Positions 45,359 through 53,872 of a stretch of DNA of 64,000 nt are shown piece by piece (within the stretch, counting starts at the first letter, position 1; every line of letters starts with the position of its first letter). A program made the position numbers and the translations under genes. A model generated the notes under the pieces. It made no database searches. It had not been told where the DNA came from and saw only the letters and a list, made by a program, of their open reading frames with translations. Source of the DNA: WHSW01 sp963781265 (lineage in GTDB: Bacteria > Actinomycetota > Thermoleophilia > Solirubrobacterales > 70-9). The stretch spans positions 90,113-154,112 of the forward strand of contig CAWAFH010000008.1 in assembly GCA_963781265.1 (NCBI GenBank). The letters are read 5' to 3'.

Positions 45359-46075
45359 ATGGGATTTCACCCCGGCATCCGCCGGGGGGACGGGCCGCGT
45401 GGGGGTCGCGGCCCGCTCCTCCGCACGCTCGACCGCCGCCGGCTCGCCCTGGTGCTGGCCGCCGCCGTGGCGATCGCGCTCGCGGTCGCCGGGCTCGCCT
45501 CGGCGCGGATGACCTCGACCAAGCTCAGCCCGACGCTGTGCGAGACCACGGGCGGCGGCAAGTTCGTCGCGATTCCCGGGTTCAAGGGCGAGATGATCGA
45601 CCGCCGGCTGCTCGCCGACATCCGCTGGATCAAGAAGCGGTATCGGATCTTCATCACGGACGGCTACTCGATGAGCGACGTGCACGCCGAACAGGGCGAG
45701 CATCCGATCGGGCTGGCGCTCGACATCGTCCCGAACAAGGCCGAGGGCGGGACGTGGGCCGACATCACCGCGCTCGCGAAGTGGGCCGAGCCCAAGCAAA
45801 ACCAGCCACGCGCCCCGTTTCGCTGGGTGGGATACGACGGCGACGCGGGCCACGGCCGCGGCAACCACCTGCACCTCTCGTGGAGCCACTCGGTGACCCA
45901 GGCGGGTCGCCCCGCGAAGCTCGTCGACACGATCCGCTGCCCCGACCCGATCGGCGACCAGGCGCCGACCGACCCCAACACGGGCGGTTCCATCGAGGGC
46001 ACCGCGCCGGCGCACAGTACCACGGCGGCCACCACCACGGCGGTGGCGGTCACTCGGGCGCGGGCGGCGGCGTGA
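45359..46075 (+). CDS. Exported M15-like (D-Ala-D-Ala carboxypeptidase-like) protein, 3' frame doubtful
   Basis: 238 residues from the ATG at 45359 (TTG 45347 adds four). An N-terminal signal-anchor helix (~30-50) precedes a domain with YSMSDVHAEQGEHPIGLALDIV and GHGRGNHLHLSWSH, the HxxxxxGxAxD plus HLHL pattern of zinc carboxypeptidases of the M15/VanY type. It would trim peptidoglycan peptides. The last ~25 residues (STTAATTTAVAV...) look unnatural; another frame gives a His/Gly-rich linker then VSAKLRLAPPVAETDG to a stop at 46135-46137, so a frameshift near 45980-46010 is likely. Confidence 0.75.
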   Translation: MGFHPGIRRGDGPRGGRGPLLRTLDRRRLALVLAAAVAIALAVAGLASARMTSTKLSPTLCETTGGGKFVAIPGFKGEMIDRRLLADIRWIKKRYRIFITDGYSMSDVHAEQGEHPIGLALDIVPNKAEGGTWADITALAKWAEPKQNQPRAPFRWVGYDGDAGHGRGNHLHLSWSHSVTQAGRPAKLVDTIRCPDPIGDQAPTDPNTGGSIEGTAPAHSTTAATTTAVAVTRARAAA

Positions 46076-46182
46076 GCGCGAAGCTTCGCCTCGCGCCCCC
46101 GGTGGCCGAGACCGACGGCGTCGGCCTGGGCGGCTAGCCCCACCGGCCGCTCCGCCCCGCCCGATCTACAATCCCCGCCCTC

Positions 46183-46254
46183 GGGCGCGTAGCTCAGTGG
46201 GAGAGCGCTCGCTTCACACGCGAGAGGTCGCTGGTTCGAAACCAGCCGCGCCCA
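46183..46254 (+). tRNA. tRNA-Val (anticodon CAC)
   Basis: 72 nt folding as a standard cloverleaf: acceptor GGGCGCG/CGCGCCC, D arm GCTC/GAGC, anticodon stem CTCGC/GCGAG with TTCACAC loop (CAC), variable AGGTC and T arm GCTGG-TTCGAAA-CCAGC, discriminator A. CCA is not encoded. It decodes GUG. It marks the left edge of an accessory-looking region. Confidence 0.97.
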
Positions 46255-46262
46255 TCGATCAG

Positions 46263-46285
46263 AAAGCCCCGCTATCGGGGGTTTT
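46263..46285 (+). terminator. Intrinsic terminator after tRNA-Val
   Basis: CCCCG (46267-46271), CTAT loop, CGGGG (46276-46280), then GTTTT. This is a short classical stem with a T-tract, 8 nt after the tRNA. Confidence 0.75.
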
Positions 46286-46542
46286 GGCTTCCCGGGCGAG
46301 CTGCCGGATCGTCGCCGGGGGCCGAAATCGGACTGTCTGCCCATGTCTGCCCATTCGCGGGGCGCTCCGCCAGGGCCTCATCGGGGACGTTCAGCCGCTG
46401 GGATGCCGTCCACCACCTGCTGAATCGCGAGCATGGCGCGTACGGCACCGAAATGCGAATGACCTCTTCTGATCCAGCCCTGACCCCGGAGCAAGGAACC
46501 GCTCGCCGCTGCCGTCCTCAAGGCGGGATGCTTCCAATAGCC
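46286..46542. other. Gene-poor spacer between tRNA-Val and the B12 protein gene
   Basis: About 260 bp with no convincing ORF. It contains a tandem TGTCTGCCCA pair (46334-46353) and a stretch poorer in GC than its surroundings. No integrase, IS end or repeat of the tRNA 3' end was recognised. Confidence 0.5.
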
Positions 46543-48300
46543 TCAGCCCACCTTGGCGCTGGCGAGGCTCTCGGCCAGGTCGGACACGGTCGTGCACGGG
46601 ATAACGCCGATCTCCCGTAGCTCGGCCACGGCGTCGCGGGGCTCGGACTCACCCGGGAAGATCGCGTTGAGACGGCCGCCGACGAACACGTCCGTGCGTC
46701 GTCCCGCGGCGAGCATGATGCTCATCAGGCGTTCGGAGTACGCAAGGCACTGGCCGTTGTGGAGCGAGACTGCGAGCGAGGTCGTCTCCGGTCGGCCCTC
46801 CAGCAAGGCGGCAAGGTCCTCGGGGTTTCTGCCCACCCCGGCGTCGATGACCTCGGCCCCGAGCTCACGCAGCACGCCGGTAAGCACGAACTTGCCGTAG
46901 AAGTGGGTGTCCCCGGAGCCCACCACGAAACACCTGCCAGCCACGGCATCTCCCAACCCCCGATCACGGATGGCACCTGTTTCGGAATCGATCATCTCCG
47001 TCGCGCGCTTGGTGAACTCGGTGGGGCTGACCGCCGCGATGCCATTCGGCTCGTTGTTGTCGCGCTCCAACGGGTGGTAGAGGTTCTCCAAACGCTGGGC
47101 ACCGATGCGCCGGATGCCGAGCATCACGTGCATGGGGTCGCGTGCGTCGATTCCAAACTCGTGCAACCCACCGAGGACGTTCTCGAAAAACCGAGTTCCT
47201 TCGCGCACGAGGACATCGCGCATCTCCTCGACTTTGCTGAAATCGAGGAGATCCTCCAGCTCGACTGCTTTACCAGCGGCCACATGCGACGCCGCATGGA
47301 TGTCAGTGATCTCCTCGACCGTCGGCACCCGTACTTTCTCAGTGATCGGATTGGGAAGGAGCGCGACCCCCGTGCGGTAGCGGCGCTCCGTCGCGGCGAA
47401 AATCATGTACTCGCTTGACGCGATGCCGTAGTTGCCGGTGAGGAGTGAGTCCGAGGCGTCAATCGTGTTCCCATATAGATAGGAGAGCGCTGGATGATCG
47501 GCCTTGAGCACCTCCGCAAGTGCGAGCCACACGGCAATCTTCGTGGGGATATCGGTCAGGAGCTGGCCGAAACCGGTGGCGTAACGAGCGCCGCAAAGGT
47601 TCTCGACGATGTACCGCTCCAGCCGCGCATAGCCGATCAGGGAGACATTGTCGACAAACTCCGCGCACATGCCGTCATCGAGATAGGAGTCGACCACCAC
47701 CTCGTCGGTCCACTTCTCCGCGACGAGAGCGATTGCCTTGACGTTCTCGGCTACCGACTCGACATCACTCTCGAAATACGGGAGATCCCACACATATTGG
47801 GAGAGCACGCCGGTGTACGTGCCGCCGGATTCGATCGCCGCGCGGGTGTTTGGCACCGCGGCTGGCGAGCCGATGTGGAAATCGTTAAAGCACGGCATAA
47901 TCGGCGCAGCCTCGGCCACCGCCACATGGTCTTCGAGCCCTCCGAGGACGAAGCTCGTGCTGGCGGGGGCGCGTTCGCGCAGGCGATCCGGTAGGCCGGT
48001 CACCCAGTTCGGGATGCAGAGCGCGCGGTCGATGACTACCCCGGTCTCCTGCCCGAAGGCATGTAAGCGTTCAAGCCCGGCGACCTGCTCCTCGAGCGAA
48101 GCGAGACCCATGATCGCGCTCCACTCGACCTCGCCGGCCGCCATCAGGGAGCGCTTCCACTCGACCTCGCTCCGGACTCCACGATCCCGGCAGAAGGCGC
48201 TGCGGCCGACTGCAGTCTGGGCGCCGAGTGCGAGTCCTTCTTCGATCAGTGCGGCGCCTGCAGGCAGATCCTCGCCGACGAACAGATCTTCACTAACCAC
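46543..48300 (-). CDS. Adenosylcobalamin-dependent mutase-like protein (glutamate/2-methyleneglutarate mutase type)
   Basis: 585 residues from a GTG at 48300, at the first convincing SEDLFVGEDLPAGA; the start is uncertain. Residues ~1-450 would be the TIM-barrel substrate domain; residues ~455-585 are a cobalamin-binding Rossmann domain with DTHFYGKFVLTGVL (DxHxxG), LAVSLHNGQ and FVGGRLN, the B12 signature of glutamate mutase small subunits. Having both parts in one chain is like 2-methyleneglutarate mutase rather than two-subunit glutamate mutase. Codon usage has more A/T third positions than neighbours (e.g. the segment near 47470), which suggests transfer. No mutase chaperone gene is adjacent. 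Confidence 0.72.
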   Translation of the reverse strand: MVSEDLFVGEDLPAGAALIEEGLALGAQTAVGRSAFCRDRGVRSEVEWKRSLMAAGEVEWSAIMGLASLEEQVAGLERLHAFGQETGVVIDRALCIPNWVTGLPDRLRERAPASTSFVLGGLEDHVAVAEAAPIMPCFNDFHIGSPAAVPNTRAAIESGGTYTGVLSQYVWDLPYFESDVESVAENVKAIALVAEKWTDEVVVDSYLDDGMCAEFVDNVSLIGYARLERYIVENLCGARYATGFGQLLTDIPTKIAVWLALAEVLKADHPALSYLYGNTIDASDSLLTGNYGIASSEYMIFAATERRYRTGVALLPNPITEKVRVPTVEEITDIHAASHVAAGKAVELEDLLDFSKVEEMRDVLVREGTRFFENVLGGLHEFGIDARDPMHVMLGIRRIGAQRLENLYHPLERDNNEPNGIAAVSPTEFTKRATEMIDSETGAIRDRGLGDAVAGRCFVVGSGDTHFYGKFVLTGVLRELGAEVIDAGVGRNPEDLAALLEGRPETTSLAVSLHNGQCLAYSERLMSIMLAAGRRTDVFVGGRLNAIFPGESEPRDAVAELREIGVIPCTTVSDLAESLASAKVG

Positions 48301-48485
48301 CGGCCGAGCATAAAGCCAGACCAGCGCGCGGGCGGTTCCATCGACGGTCGCGTGGGCGTTCTCGAAGCTCGGGCTGCAGCAGGACGAGCGCACGCGACAC
48401 GGCGAGAGATGGACCCCGATGAATGAATGGGCAAACATCCCAGTGTTGCCCAAAGCGGACCGAATCGCGCCCGGGTGATGAGCCC

Positions 48486-48611
48486 TCAGGTGAGCAATGC
48501 AACGAGGAGGGCGGCGGCCGTCATTACGCCGAGGACGCAGCCAACCAACCCCGCCAGCACGAACGGGGGCTCGACGCGCTCGCGGGTTAGGAGATCAACC
48601 AGAGCTGTCAC
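48486..48611 (-). CDS. Possible 41-residue single-TM protein
   Basis: A GTG at 48611 with GAGGAG just upstream opens a 41-residue ORF: about ten polar residues (ALVDLLTRERVEPP) then one hydrophobic helix (FVLAGLVGCVLGVMTAAALLVALL, in part). It sits between the hydrolase and the mutase-like gene on the same strand. The size makes chance possible. Confidence 0.35.
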   Translation of the reverse strand: MTALVDLLTRERVEPPFVLAGLVGCVLGVMTAAALLVALLT

Positions 48612-48699
48612 GGCTCCTCTGCCTTCCCATGGCCGACGAGGATGAAACGTATCGGACGGACCCGACGGAGTTTCGGCTTGCGAGATCGCCCTCGAGCGG

Positions 48700-49470
48700 T
48701 CAGGAAGACTCGTGGATGACGTCCTCGATCGCGGCGACCACGGTGTCGGGGGCCTTGTTGAGGATCTGCGTGTGCTTGTGGGGCGTCGTTGCGAATACGG
48801 ACACGCGCTTGTTGCGCTCCTCGGCCTCGGCGACAGCAGCGCGCACCGTGCGCATCTCGTCCTCGGTGGCGCCCGAGTGGGCTCCGGTGCCAACCACGAA
48901 CACGGTCGGGCAGTCCAGCGCCGCGAAGTCGGGTCCGAGTTCGCCGTTGACGGCGTCCATCTCGATCACGACGTCCGCGGACTCGGCGGGAGACATCCGG
49001 GCCGAGCGGCCGACCGCTGCCAGGATGCGCATGATCCACCCCAACCGACGAAACTGGGTGCGGACCTTCTGCTTTCCGGCCTCGTCGAGCATGGCGATTG
49101 GGTAAGCACCGTCGATAAGCACCAGTCCGCCGACCCGCCCGGGGTGCTGAGCCGCGTATCGCACCGCAAGCGTGGCGCCGTGAGACCACCCGACGAGGAT
49201 CGGGCGTTCGATCCCGGTCGCGTCGATGACCCGTCCGATGTCGTCGACGGCCGCCTGTACGGAGTAGTCGGCCGATCTGCCCGACTTCCCGCGCGCCCGC
49301 GCGTCGAACCGCACCGAGCGGTACTTCCCGTCGAGACGGCGGATGACCCGGCTCCAGTTCTGCACGGTGCCGAAGCCACCGCCGAGGAAGAGCAGGGCAG
49401 GCGTGGCGCCCGGGGCGTCGACGGCGTAGAGCCGAGTGTCTGCGGCAGGAATCATGAGTTGTCGTGACAT
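48700..49470 (-). CDS. Alpha/beta hydrolase
   Basis: 256 residues from the ATG at 49470. The nucleophile elbow GWSHGATLAVRYA (~93) supplies Ser, the oxyanion region is FLGGGFGTVQNW, an Asp is likely in VFVVGTGAHSG or DCPTVFV, and the catalytic His in FATTPHKHTQ near the C-terminus. Typical of small-molecule esterases, lactonases or haloperoxidase-like enzymes. Substrate is unknown. It is divergent from the NTF2-like gene in a cluster of probable small-molecule enzymes. Confidence 0.87.
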   Translation of the reverse strand: MSRQLMIPAADTRLYAVDAPGATPALLFLGGGFGTVQNWSRVIRRLDGKYRSVRFDARARGKSGRSADYSVQAAVDDIGRVIDATGIERPILVGWSHGATLAVRYAAQHPGRVGGLVLIDGAYPIAMLDEAGKQKVRTQFRRLGWIMRILAAVGRSARMSPAESADVVIEMDAVNGELGPDFAALDCPTVFVVGTGAHSGATEDEMRTVRAAVAEAEERNKRVSVFATTPHKHTQILNKAPDTVVAAIEDVIHESS

Positions 49471-49661
49471 CGCGGTCGAGCCCTTCGGATTGGCGTGCAT
49501 CGGTCGTCAACCGACGCGGCCGAGATGAGCGCGTCGGGCCTGCCATTTGAACAGGTCAAGCGCCTCACGGGGAGCTCTGGTGTCACGCGCGCTTTGCATC
49601 GAGAGCAGAACTCCTGGACGAGAACCGCATCGGCTGAGAAGCGGAGATACTGCGCTCGGGG

Positions 49662-50060
49662 ATGTCCCAGGCCGACGTCGAGATCGTCAAGGAGTTCACT
49701 CAGCGCTTCGCGGCGGGTGGCCATGTGACGGACCATTACTTCGATCCGGAGATCGTCTGGGACACATCGGCGAGCGGGCTGCCATCGGCGGGCGTCTATC
49801 ACGGCCGTGAGGGAGTGCGGCGCTTCTTCCGCGACTGGCTCGCCCCGTGGACCGACTACGAGATCGAGGCCCGCGAGATCATCGACGCCGGTGGTGCGGT
49901 CGTGCTCGTCTTCCGGCAGGCGGGGACGGGCCGGGGGAGCGGGGTCACGATCGAACGCGACTTCTTCGGCGTCTGGGAGCTGGAGAACTCGAAGGTGGTG
50001 CGCTTCCGCCTCTTCGCGTCCCGCGAGCAGGCCTTCGAAGCCGCAGGGATGTCGGGGTAA
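49662..50060 (+). CDS. NTF2/SnoaL-like protein
   Basis: 132 residues, a complete NTF2-like cone: MSQADVEIVKEFTQRFAAGG, then FDPEIVWDTSASG, GREGVRRFFRDWLAPWTDYEIE and the closing VVRFRLFASREQAFEAAG. Such proteins are cyclases, isomerases or simple ligand binders; no catalytic dyad can be assigned. Its first helix and SQ(A/E) start are like those of the shorter relative just downstream. Confidence 0.85.
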   Translation: MSQADVEIVKEFTQRFAAGGHVTDHYFDPEIVWDTSASGLPSAGVYHGREGVRRFFRDWLAPWTDYEIEAREIIDAGGAVVLVFRQAGTGRGSGVTIERDFFGVWELENSKVVRFRLFASREQAFEAAGMSG

Positions 50061-50157
50061 CGGAGCCGAATCGGGCCTAATCCTGCCCTATCGAAACGGC
50101 CTGTCAGGCACCAAACCGCTTGGTAGAGCCGTCCCTCGGTGAGAGACTGCGCAGGCG

Positions 50158-50406
50158 ATGTCGCAGGAGCAGATCGAGTTGTTGCGGCCGGTCCTCGCCG
50201 AGTGGGCGGAGGGGAACTTCTGGGGAGCGGCCGAGCTGATGGCACCGGACATCACGTTCCGGGCTGCGCCGCCGGCCAACTTCGTTGCCCAGGGGCGCGA
50301 CTTCCCGATCTTCATCGTCTGGAAGTTCCGGGAGAACGAAGTAATCGGCGTCTACCTCGAGGGAACGAGGGACGCCGCCCTCAAGGCCGCCGGGCTTTCG
50401 GAGTAG
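50158..50406 (+). CDS. Short NTF2/SnoaL-like protein, apparent internal deletion
   Basis: 82 residues. The N-terminal helix (SQEQIELLRPVLAEWAEGNFWGAAELM) and the last strand/helix (VWKFRENEVIGVYLEGTRDAALKAAGL, in parts) match the NTF2 family, but about 45 residues of the middle are missing relative to the 132-residue neighbour. It is probably a remnant, though frame and start are intact. A GTCGCAGGAG start context and a 6-bp gap to the next gene are noted. Confidence 0.6.
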   Translation: MSQEQIELLRPVLAEWAEGNFWGAAELMAPDITFRAAPPANFVAQGRDFPIFIVWKFRENEVIGVYLEGTRDAALKAAGLSE

Positions 50407-50412
50407 GACGCG

Positions 50413-51348
50413 ATGGAGTTGGGAGTGCATCTGCCGCTGATGGAGTGGCAGGGCGAGGGACACTCGCTCACGCGGCTGCAGGCGACGGTCGACGCGGCGC
50501 GGGATCACGGCTTCGACACGATTTCCGTCAACGACCACTTCGTCTTCTCGACGCCGTGGCTTGACGGCCTCACGGCGCTCGCCGCGGCCGTCGAGCGTTC
50601 CGGGGAGATGACGCTTGCGACCACAATCTCGCTCGCTTCGCTGCGCGGTCCGACGCCGCTGGCGAAGGCAATCGCGGCACTCGACATCCTCTCCGACGGG
50701 CGTGTGATCGCCGGCGTCGGCCCGGGCTCGTCGCAGCTCGACTACGAACTGATCGGGATGCCGTTCGACGAACGCTGGCCGCGGTTCGAGGAGGCCGTGC
50801 GCGTCCTGCGGACCCTGCTCCGAGGCGAGCCCGCCCCGCAGGGGAAGACCCGCTTCTACCCAGTCCCCGAGGCGCCGCTCGCACCCCCGCCTCGGCGTGA
50901 CGGCGGGGTTCCGCTGTGGATCGGCAGCTGGGGCTCGGAGCCCGGCCTGCGCCGGGTTGCCCGGCTCGCGGACGGGTGGCTCGCCTCCGCCTACAACACG
51001 ACCCCCGAGATGTTCGCGGCCGCCCGCGAGCTCCTCGGCAGAGAGCTCGAGAAGCACGGTCGCAGCGGGGAGCGATTCCCGAACTCGCTGGTGACCATGT
51101 GGACCTGGGTTACCGAGGATCGCGTGGAGGCCGACCGGATGCTGACCGACGTGCTCGCGCGCGTGCTCAAGCGCGACCCCGACAAGCTGCGAGCCGGCGT
51201 CTGCATCGGTTCGGCCGAGCACTGCGCGGAGCTGCTCTCTCGCTACGCCGCGGTCGGCTGCGAGCGGGTCCTCTTCTGGCCGCTCGGAGATGAGCCGAGT
51301 CAGATCGAGCGCCTGGCGACGAGCGTGCGTCCGCTGATCGGGAGCTGA
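50413..51348 (+). CDS. LLM class (F420-type) flavin-dependent oxidoreductase
   Basis: 311 residues, a luciferase-like TIM barrel: MELGVHLPLMEWQG, GFDTISVNDHFVFSTPW, RVIAGVGPGSSQLDYELIGMPFDERWPRFEEAV and PLWIGSWGSEPGLRRVARLADGWLASAYN. In actinobacteria most such enzymes use coenzyme F420, but FMN is possible. Substrate is unassigned. Immediately downstream of the short NTF2-like gene, on the same strand. Confidence 0.87.
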   Translation: MELGVHLPLMEWQGEGHSLTRLQATVDAARDHGFDTISVNDHFVFSTPWLDGLTALAAAVERSGEMTLATTISLASLRGPTPLAKAIAALDILSDGRVIAGVGPGSSQLDYELIGMPFDERWPRFEEAVRVLRTLLRGEPAPQGKTRFYPVPEAPLAPPPRRDGGVPLWIGSWGSEPGLRRVARLADGWLASAYNTTPEMFAAARELLGRELEKHGRSGERFPNSLVTMWTWVTEDRVEADRMLTDVLARVLKRDPDKLRAGVCIGSAEHCAELLSRYAAVGCERVLFWPLGDEPSQIERLATSVRPLIGS

Positions 51349-51390
51349 ACGCGGCTGAGATCCGCGGTTCGGTATGCGCGCGGGACCGCC

Positions 51391-52095
51391 TCAGTCCTGC
51401 TCAGAAACCTCGATCCACACCGCTCGCGCAACTGCGCAGAGCGCGCCGTCCGCGGTGTAGAGCGCACTGGCGGTATTGAGTTTGCGTCCCTCGCGAGCGA
51501 CTGTCCAAGCCTCGACCAGATGAGGCCGACCGGCTGCAACCGGCAGCCTCAGATCAGCCGCGAGACGGCCGAGCAGTATCCGGCCGACATCCTCGAAGAG
51601 ATCCGTGACGATGCCGCTCGGGCAATCCAGCGCGGCCCAGACAAACTCGTCGCGCACCATTCCCTGAGCGTCTGCGAGTGAGGCCTCCGGAGTCCAAGGG
51701 GCGGCAAAGACGGGCTCACCCTCCACGGGCCCCGGAAAGATCCTCATGCCGTCGCCCGGGTGGCGCCTCGGTCCGCAGACGAAGCAGGTCGGATAGGGGT
51801 GGCGATCGCGCCATGGGTACGCCGATGCGGCCAACCGCGCAGCGTCCAGCGACACGGCGTTCGGGACGTCGATGGTGACCGTCGCGGGGACCGCCTCAGC
51901 GATCAGGACGCCGTCACCGCTGACCAGCGATGCCTGCTGCTCTCCTCGTTGGATCGTCAACGGCGTGTCGAGTGGCGGCGGAGCTCGAAGCGTCACCTCG
52001 GCCGGACCGTCGATCCACCGCGCGAGAAGCGCGCACGTGTAGCCCCCGTTTGCGCTCCCGGGAGGACCTCGAAAGCGCTCGTCGATTACCACCAT
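51391..52095 (-). CDS. Hotdog-fold protein of thioesterase-like type
   Basis: 234 residues from the ATG at 52095 (MVVIDERFRGPPGSANGGY); a start at 52143 adds 16. It looks like two hotdog units: GPPGSANGGYTCALLARW in the first and TCFVCGPRRHPGDGMRIFPGPV...APWTPEASLADAQGMVRDEFVWAALDCP in the second (quoted in parts). This CFVCG-containing family is widespread in actinobacteria without a proven reaction; an acyl-thioester ligand is plausible. Confidence 0.72.
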   Translation of the reverse strand: MVVIDERFRGPPGSANGGYTCALLARWIDGPAEVTLRAPPPLDTPLTIQRGEQQASLVSGDGVLIAEAVPATVTIDVPNAVSLDAARLAASAYPWRDRHPYPTCFVCGPRRHPGDGMRIFPGPVEGEPVFAAPWTPEASLADAQGMVRDEFVWAALDCPSGIVTDLFEDVGRILLGRLAADLRLPVAAGRPHLVEAWTVAREGRKLNTASALYTADGALCAVARAVWIEVSEQD

Positions 52096-52167
52096 CGAGG
52101 TCACGGGTCGCCCAACCCTTCCATCGGTGCCGTGGCAGGTCAATAGCCCGCCCGGGCGGCGTCGATC

Positions 52168-52632
52168 TCAATTCCGATCGACTTGAGCTCGTTCGAGCTC
52201 TTCCCGTAGTCGAGCCACCTCGTGACTGAGTTCCTCGAGGGTGGCGATCACGGGCGCGTCGACTTCGACCGACTGCATTCGCTGGGCGCGGGCGACGAAG
52301 ATGCTGGTGATCGCACCCGTGACGACGGCGAACAGCGAGAGCCCGGCGACCATCAGGACCGCGGCGATGACGTAGCCGCCGGTGTCGCTGGGGACCGCAT
52401 CGCCATAGCCGACGGTCGTGACCGTCTGGGTCGCCCACCACATGCCTCTCCAAACGGTTGGGTAGGCATCGGGGTTGACGAAGTGCTGGACGACGCCGAA
52501 CCCGACGATCGCGATCAGCCAGAGGACCGCGATCACCGTCGCGGCGTAGCGCGGGAGCAATCCGTGCTTCTCCACGCGGCGGTTCAGCCATCTAAAGAGC
52601 GGCCGGGTCTCGAGCGGCTGCGGTTCGGCCAT
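52168..52632 (-). CDS. Two-TM potassium channel with C-terminal coiled coil
   Basis: 154 residues from the ATG at 52632. Two transmembrane helices (~28-48 and ~88-112) flank a pore helix and the K+ selectivity filter TVTTVGYGDAVP (~71-82). The C-terminus is a coiled coil (ATLEELSHEVARLREELERA, in part), which would assemble the tetramer. No voltage-sensor or RCK domain is present. It lies 17 bp downstream of the next small membrane protein gene. Confidence 0.92.
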   Translation of the reverse strand: MAEPQPLETRPLFRWLNRRVEKHGLLPRYAATVIAVLWLIAIVGFGVVQHFVNPDAYPTVWRGMWWATQTVTTVGYGDAVPSDTGGYVIAAVLMVAGLSLFAVVTGAITSIFVARAQRMQSVEVDAPVIATLEELSHEVARLREELERAQVDRN

Positions 52633-52649
52633 GTCGACTCGGGTCGCGG

Positions 52650-52862
52650 CTAGTGCTCGCCGGGCCGACGGGGGACGTATCTCTGCTGATGCTCGTCGTA
52701 GACGATGACCAGGGGTGGCACGATCAACACGAGCAGGCCAATGGCCATGATCCCCAGCACCACCGCCACGGAGCCGTCGATGATCGCGATCACCGCGATC
52801 GTCGCCAGCAGCAAGAAGAAGCAGATCCGCAAGATCCGGACTCGATGGGGTGAAACGTTCAT
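52650..52862 (-). CDS. Small two-TM membrane protein
   Basis: 70 residues: two hydrophobic helices (~8-27 and ~31-52, RICFFLLLATIAVIAII and VLGIMAIGLLVLIVPPLVIV) and a charged tail. The gene is probably co-transcribed with the K+ channel. No family is recognised. Confidence 0.6.
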   Translation of the reverse strand: MNVSPHRVRILRICFFLLLATIAVIAIIDGSVAVVLGIMAIGLLVLIVPPLVIVYDEHQQRYVPRRPGEH

Positions 52863-53020
52863 GTCCCGACCGTAGAACCGCCATCGTCAAGGCGACTCCG
52901 CAACCGCCACCTAACGTCGCTCCCCGGCGACTACTGATCGTGGCCGGCGCTGGACGAGGACGTCCAACCGCACGCCCGGCGCCGGGCCATCGGGTGAGCG
53001 GCCCGGCGCCGTGCTCGGTC

Positions 53021-53434
53021 CTAGGCGGCGGGCTGTCGTCCGCGGTCGGGCTGTCGTCCACCGTAGGCGACCAGTCCGTAGATCACGAGGACATCGATGA
53101 TGAAGATCATCAACGCGCCGAACGGGAACGCGTTCACGGTGAACAGGATCGCCATCGCATTGAGGCTCGCGGTGATCACGCCGATCCAGCGCCCATAGGG
53201 GTTGCGGCTCCAGATCGAGAAGGCGGCGAACAGCTGCATGATCCCAATGATCAGGAACACCCAGCCCCACGCGCTCAGGTTGGTCAGGATCACGTAGTGG
53301 CCGGAGTCTGTGAAAAAGCGGCTATCCGCAATTGCGGCGATCCCCAGGATCGAGTTCAGGCCGCCGGCGATCAGGATCATCACGCCCGCGAACAGGAGCC
53401 ATCCTTCTCCTCGGGCCTCGTCATAAGTGTCCAT
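53021..53434 (-). CDS. DUF7144-type four-TM membrane protein
   Basis: 137 residues with four helices: GWLLFAGVMILIAGGLNSILGI, AWGWVFLIIGIMQLFAAFSIW, VITASLNAMAILFTV and ALMIFIIDVLVIYGLVAY. NPYGRWIGV between helices 2 and 3 is a family-like motif. Actinobacterial proteins of this kind have no known function. A CTGGAGAG ribosome site precedes the ATG. It follows the decayed epimerase gene. Confidence 0.8.
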   Translation of the reverse strand: MDTYDEARGEGWLLFAGVMILIAGGLNSILGIAAIADSRFFTDSGHYVILTNLSAWGWVFLIIGIMQLFAAFSIWSRNPYGRWIGVITASLNAMAILFTVNAFPFGALMIFIIDVLVIYGLVAYGGRQPDRGRQPAA

Positions 53435-53457
53435 TCGGCTCTCCAGTTTCTTGTTCA

Positions 53458-53872
53458 GAGGGCCACAATCGCAGCCCTGCGTTCGACACCACCCACCGGC
53501 AGCGGCCCGGCGAGCGCCGCCCGCTCGTGGTCAACCCGCGTTGTAGCCGCCGTGGAAGCGGTCGACGCCGATGATCGAGACGATCACCAGCCGCTCGACG
53601 CCGGCCCGCTCCCCCGCCGCTTGCAAGTTGCGCGCCGCGGTCGTGAAGAAGGCGCTCGCCGCCTCGTACTCGGGCGACGGGCCGGTCGCCGCGTCGACGA
53701 TCGCATCGACCCCCACCAGCGCATCGGCGAGGCCCGCGCCGCTGATCACGTCGACGCCGTGCGTGCGTGAGATCGGGACGACATCGTGGCCGCGTGACTG
53801 GAGCGCGTCGACGACGTGGCGGCCGGCACGGCCGGTGGCGCCGGCGACGGCGACCTTCGTATTTGCGTTCAT
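53458..53872 (-). pseudogene. NAD(P)-binding epimerase/NmrA-like remnant
   Basis: The ATG at 53872 starts a normal atypical SDR: VAVAGATGRAGRHVVDALQSRGHDV (Rossmann loop), VDAIVDAATGPSPEYEAA and LVIVSIIGVDRFHGGYNAG, where it stops at 113 residues. In another frame just downstream the family continues as DHERAALAGPLPV, then ends after GGVERRAAIVAL. So a frameshift near 53538 is followed by loss of the remaining ~110 residues. Unlike the single-base lesions elsewhere, the missing C-terminal half shows real decay. Confidence 0.75.

Noticed and set aside
45664..46344. Minus-strand ORF with a WARLVSNQRPLACEAS-like stretch
   Set aside because: It is antisense to the tRNA-Val gene and the peptidase gene; this peptide is a known false translation of tRNA sequence.
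46255..46542. Possible integrase remnant or att repeat after tRNA-Val
   Set aside because: No tyrosine-recombinase motif and no repeat of the tRNA 3' end could be found by eye.
48300..48485. Cobalamin riboswitch upstream of the B12 mutase-like gene
   Set aside because: No B12-box-like conserved sequence or suitable structure was recognised.
49495..49728. Plus-strand ORF in the divergent gap between hydrolase and NTF2-like genes
   Set aside because: Composition is Ser/Arg-rich and unlike genuine genes; it overlaps the NTF2-like gene in another frame.
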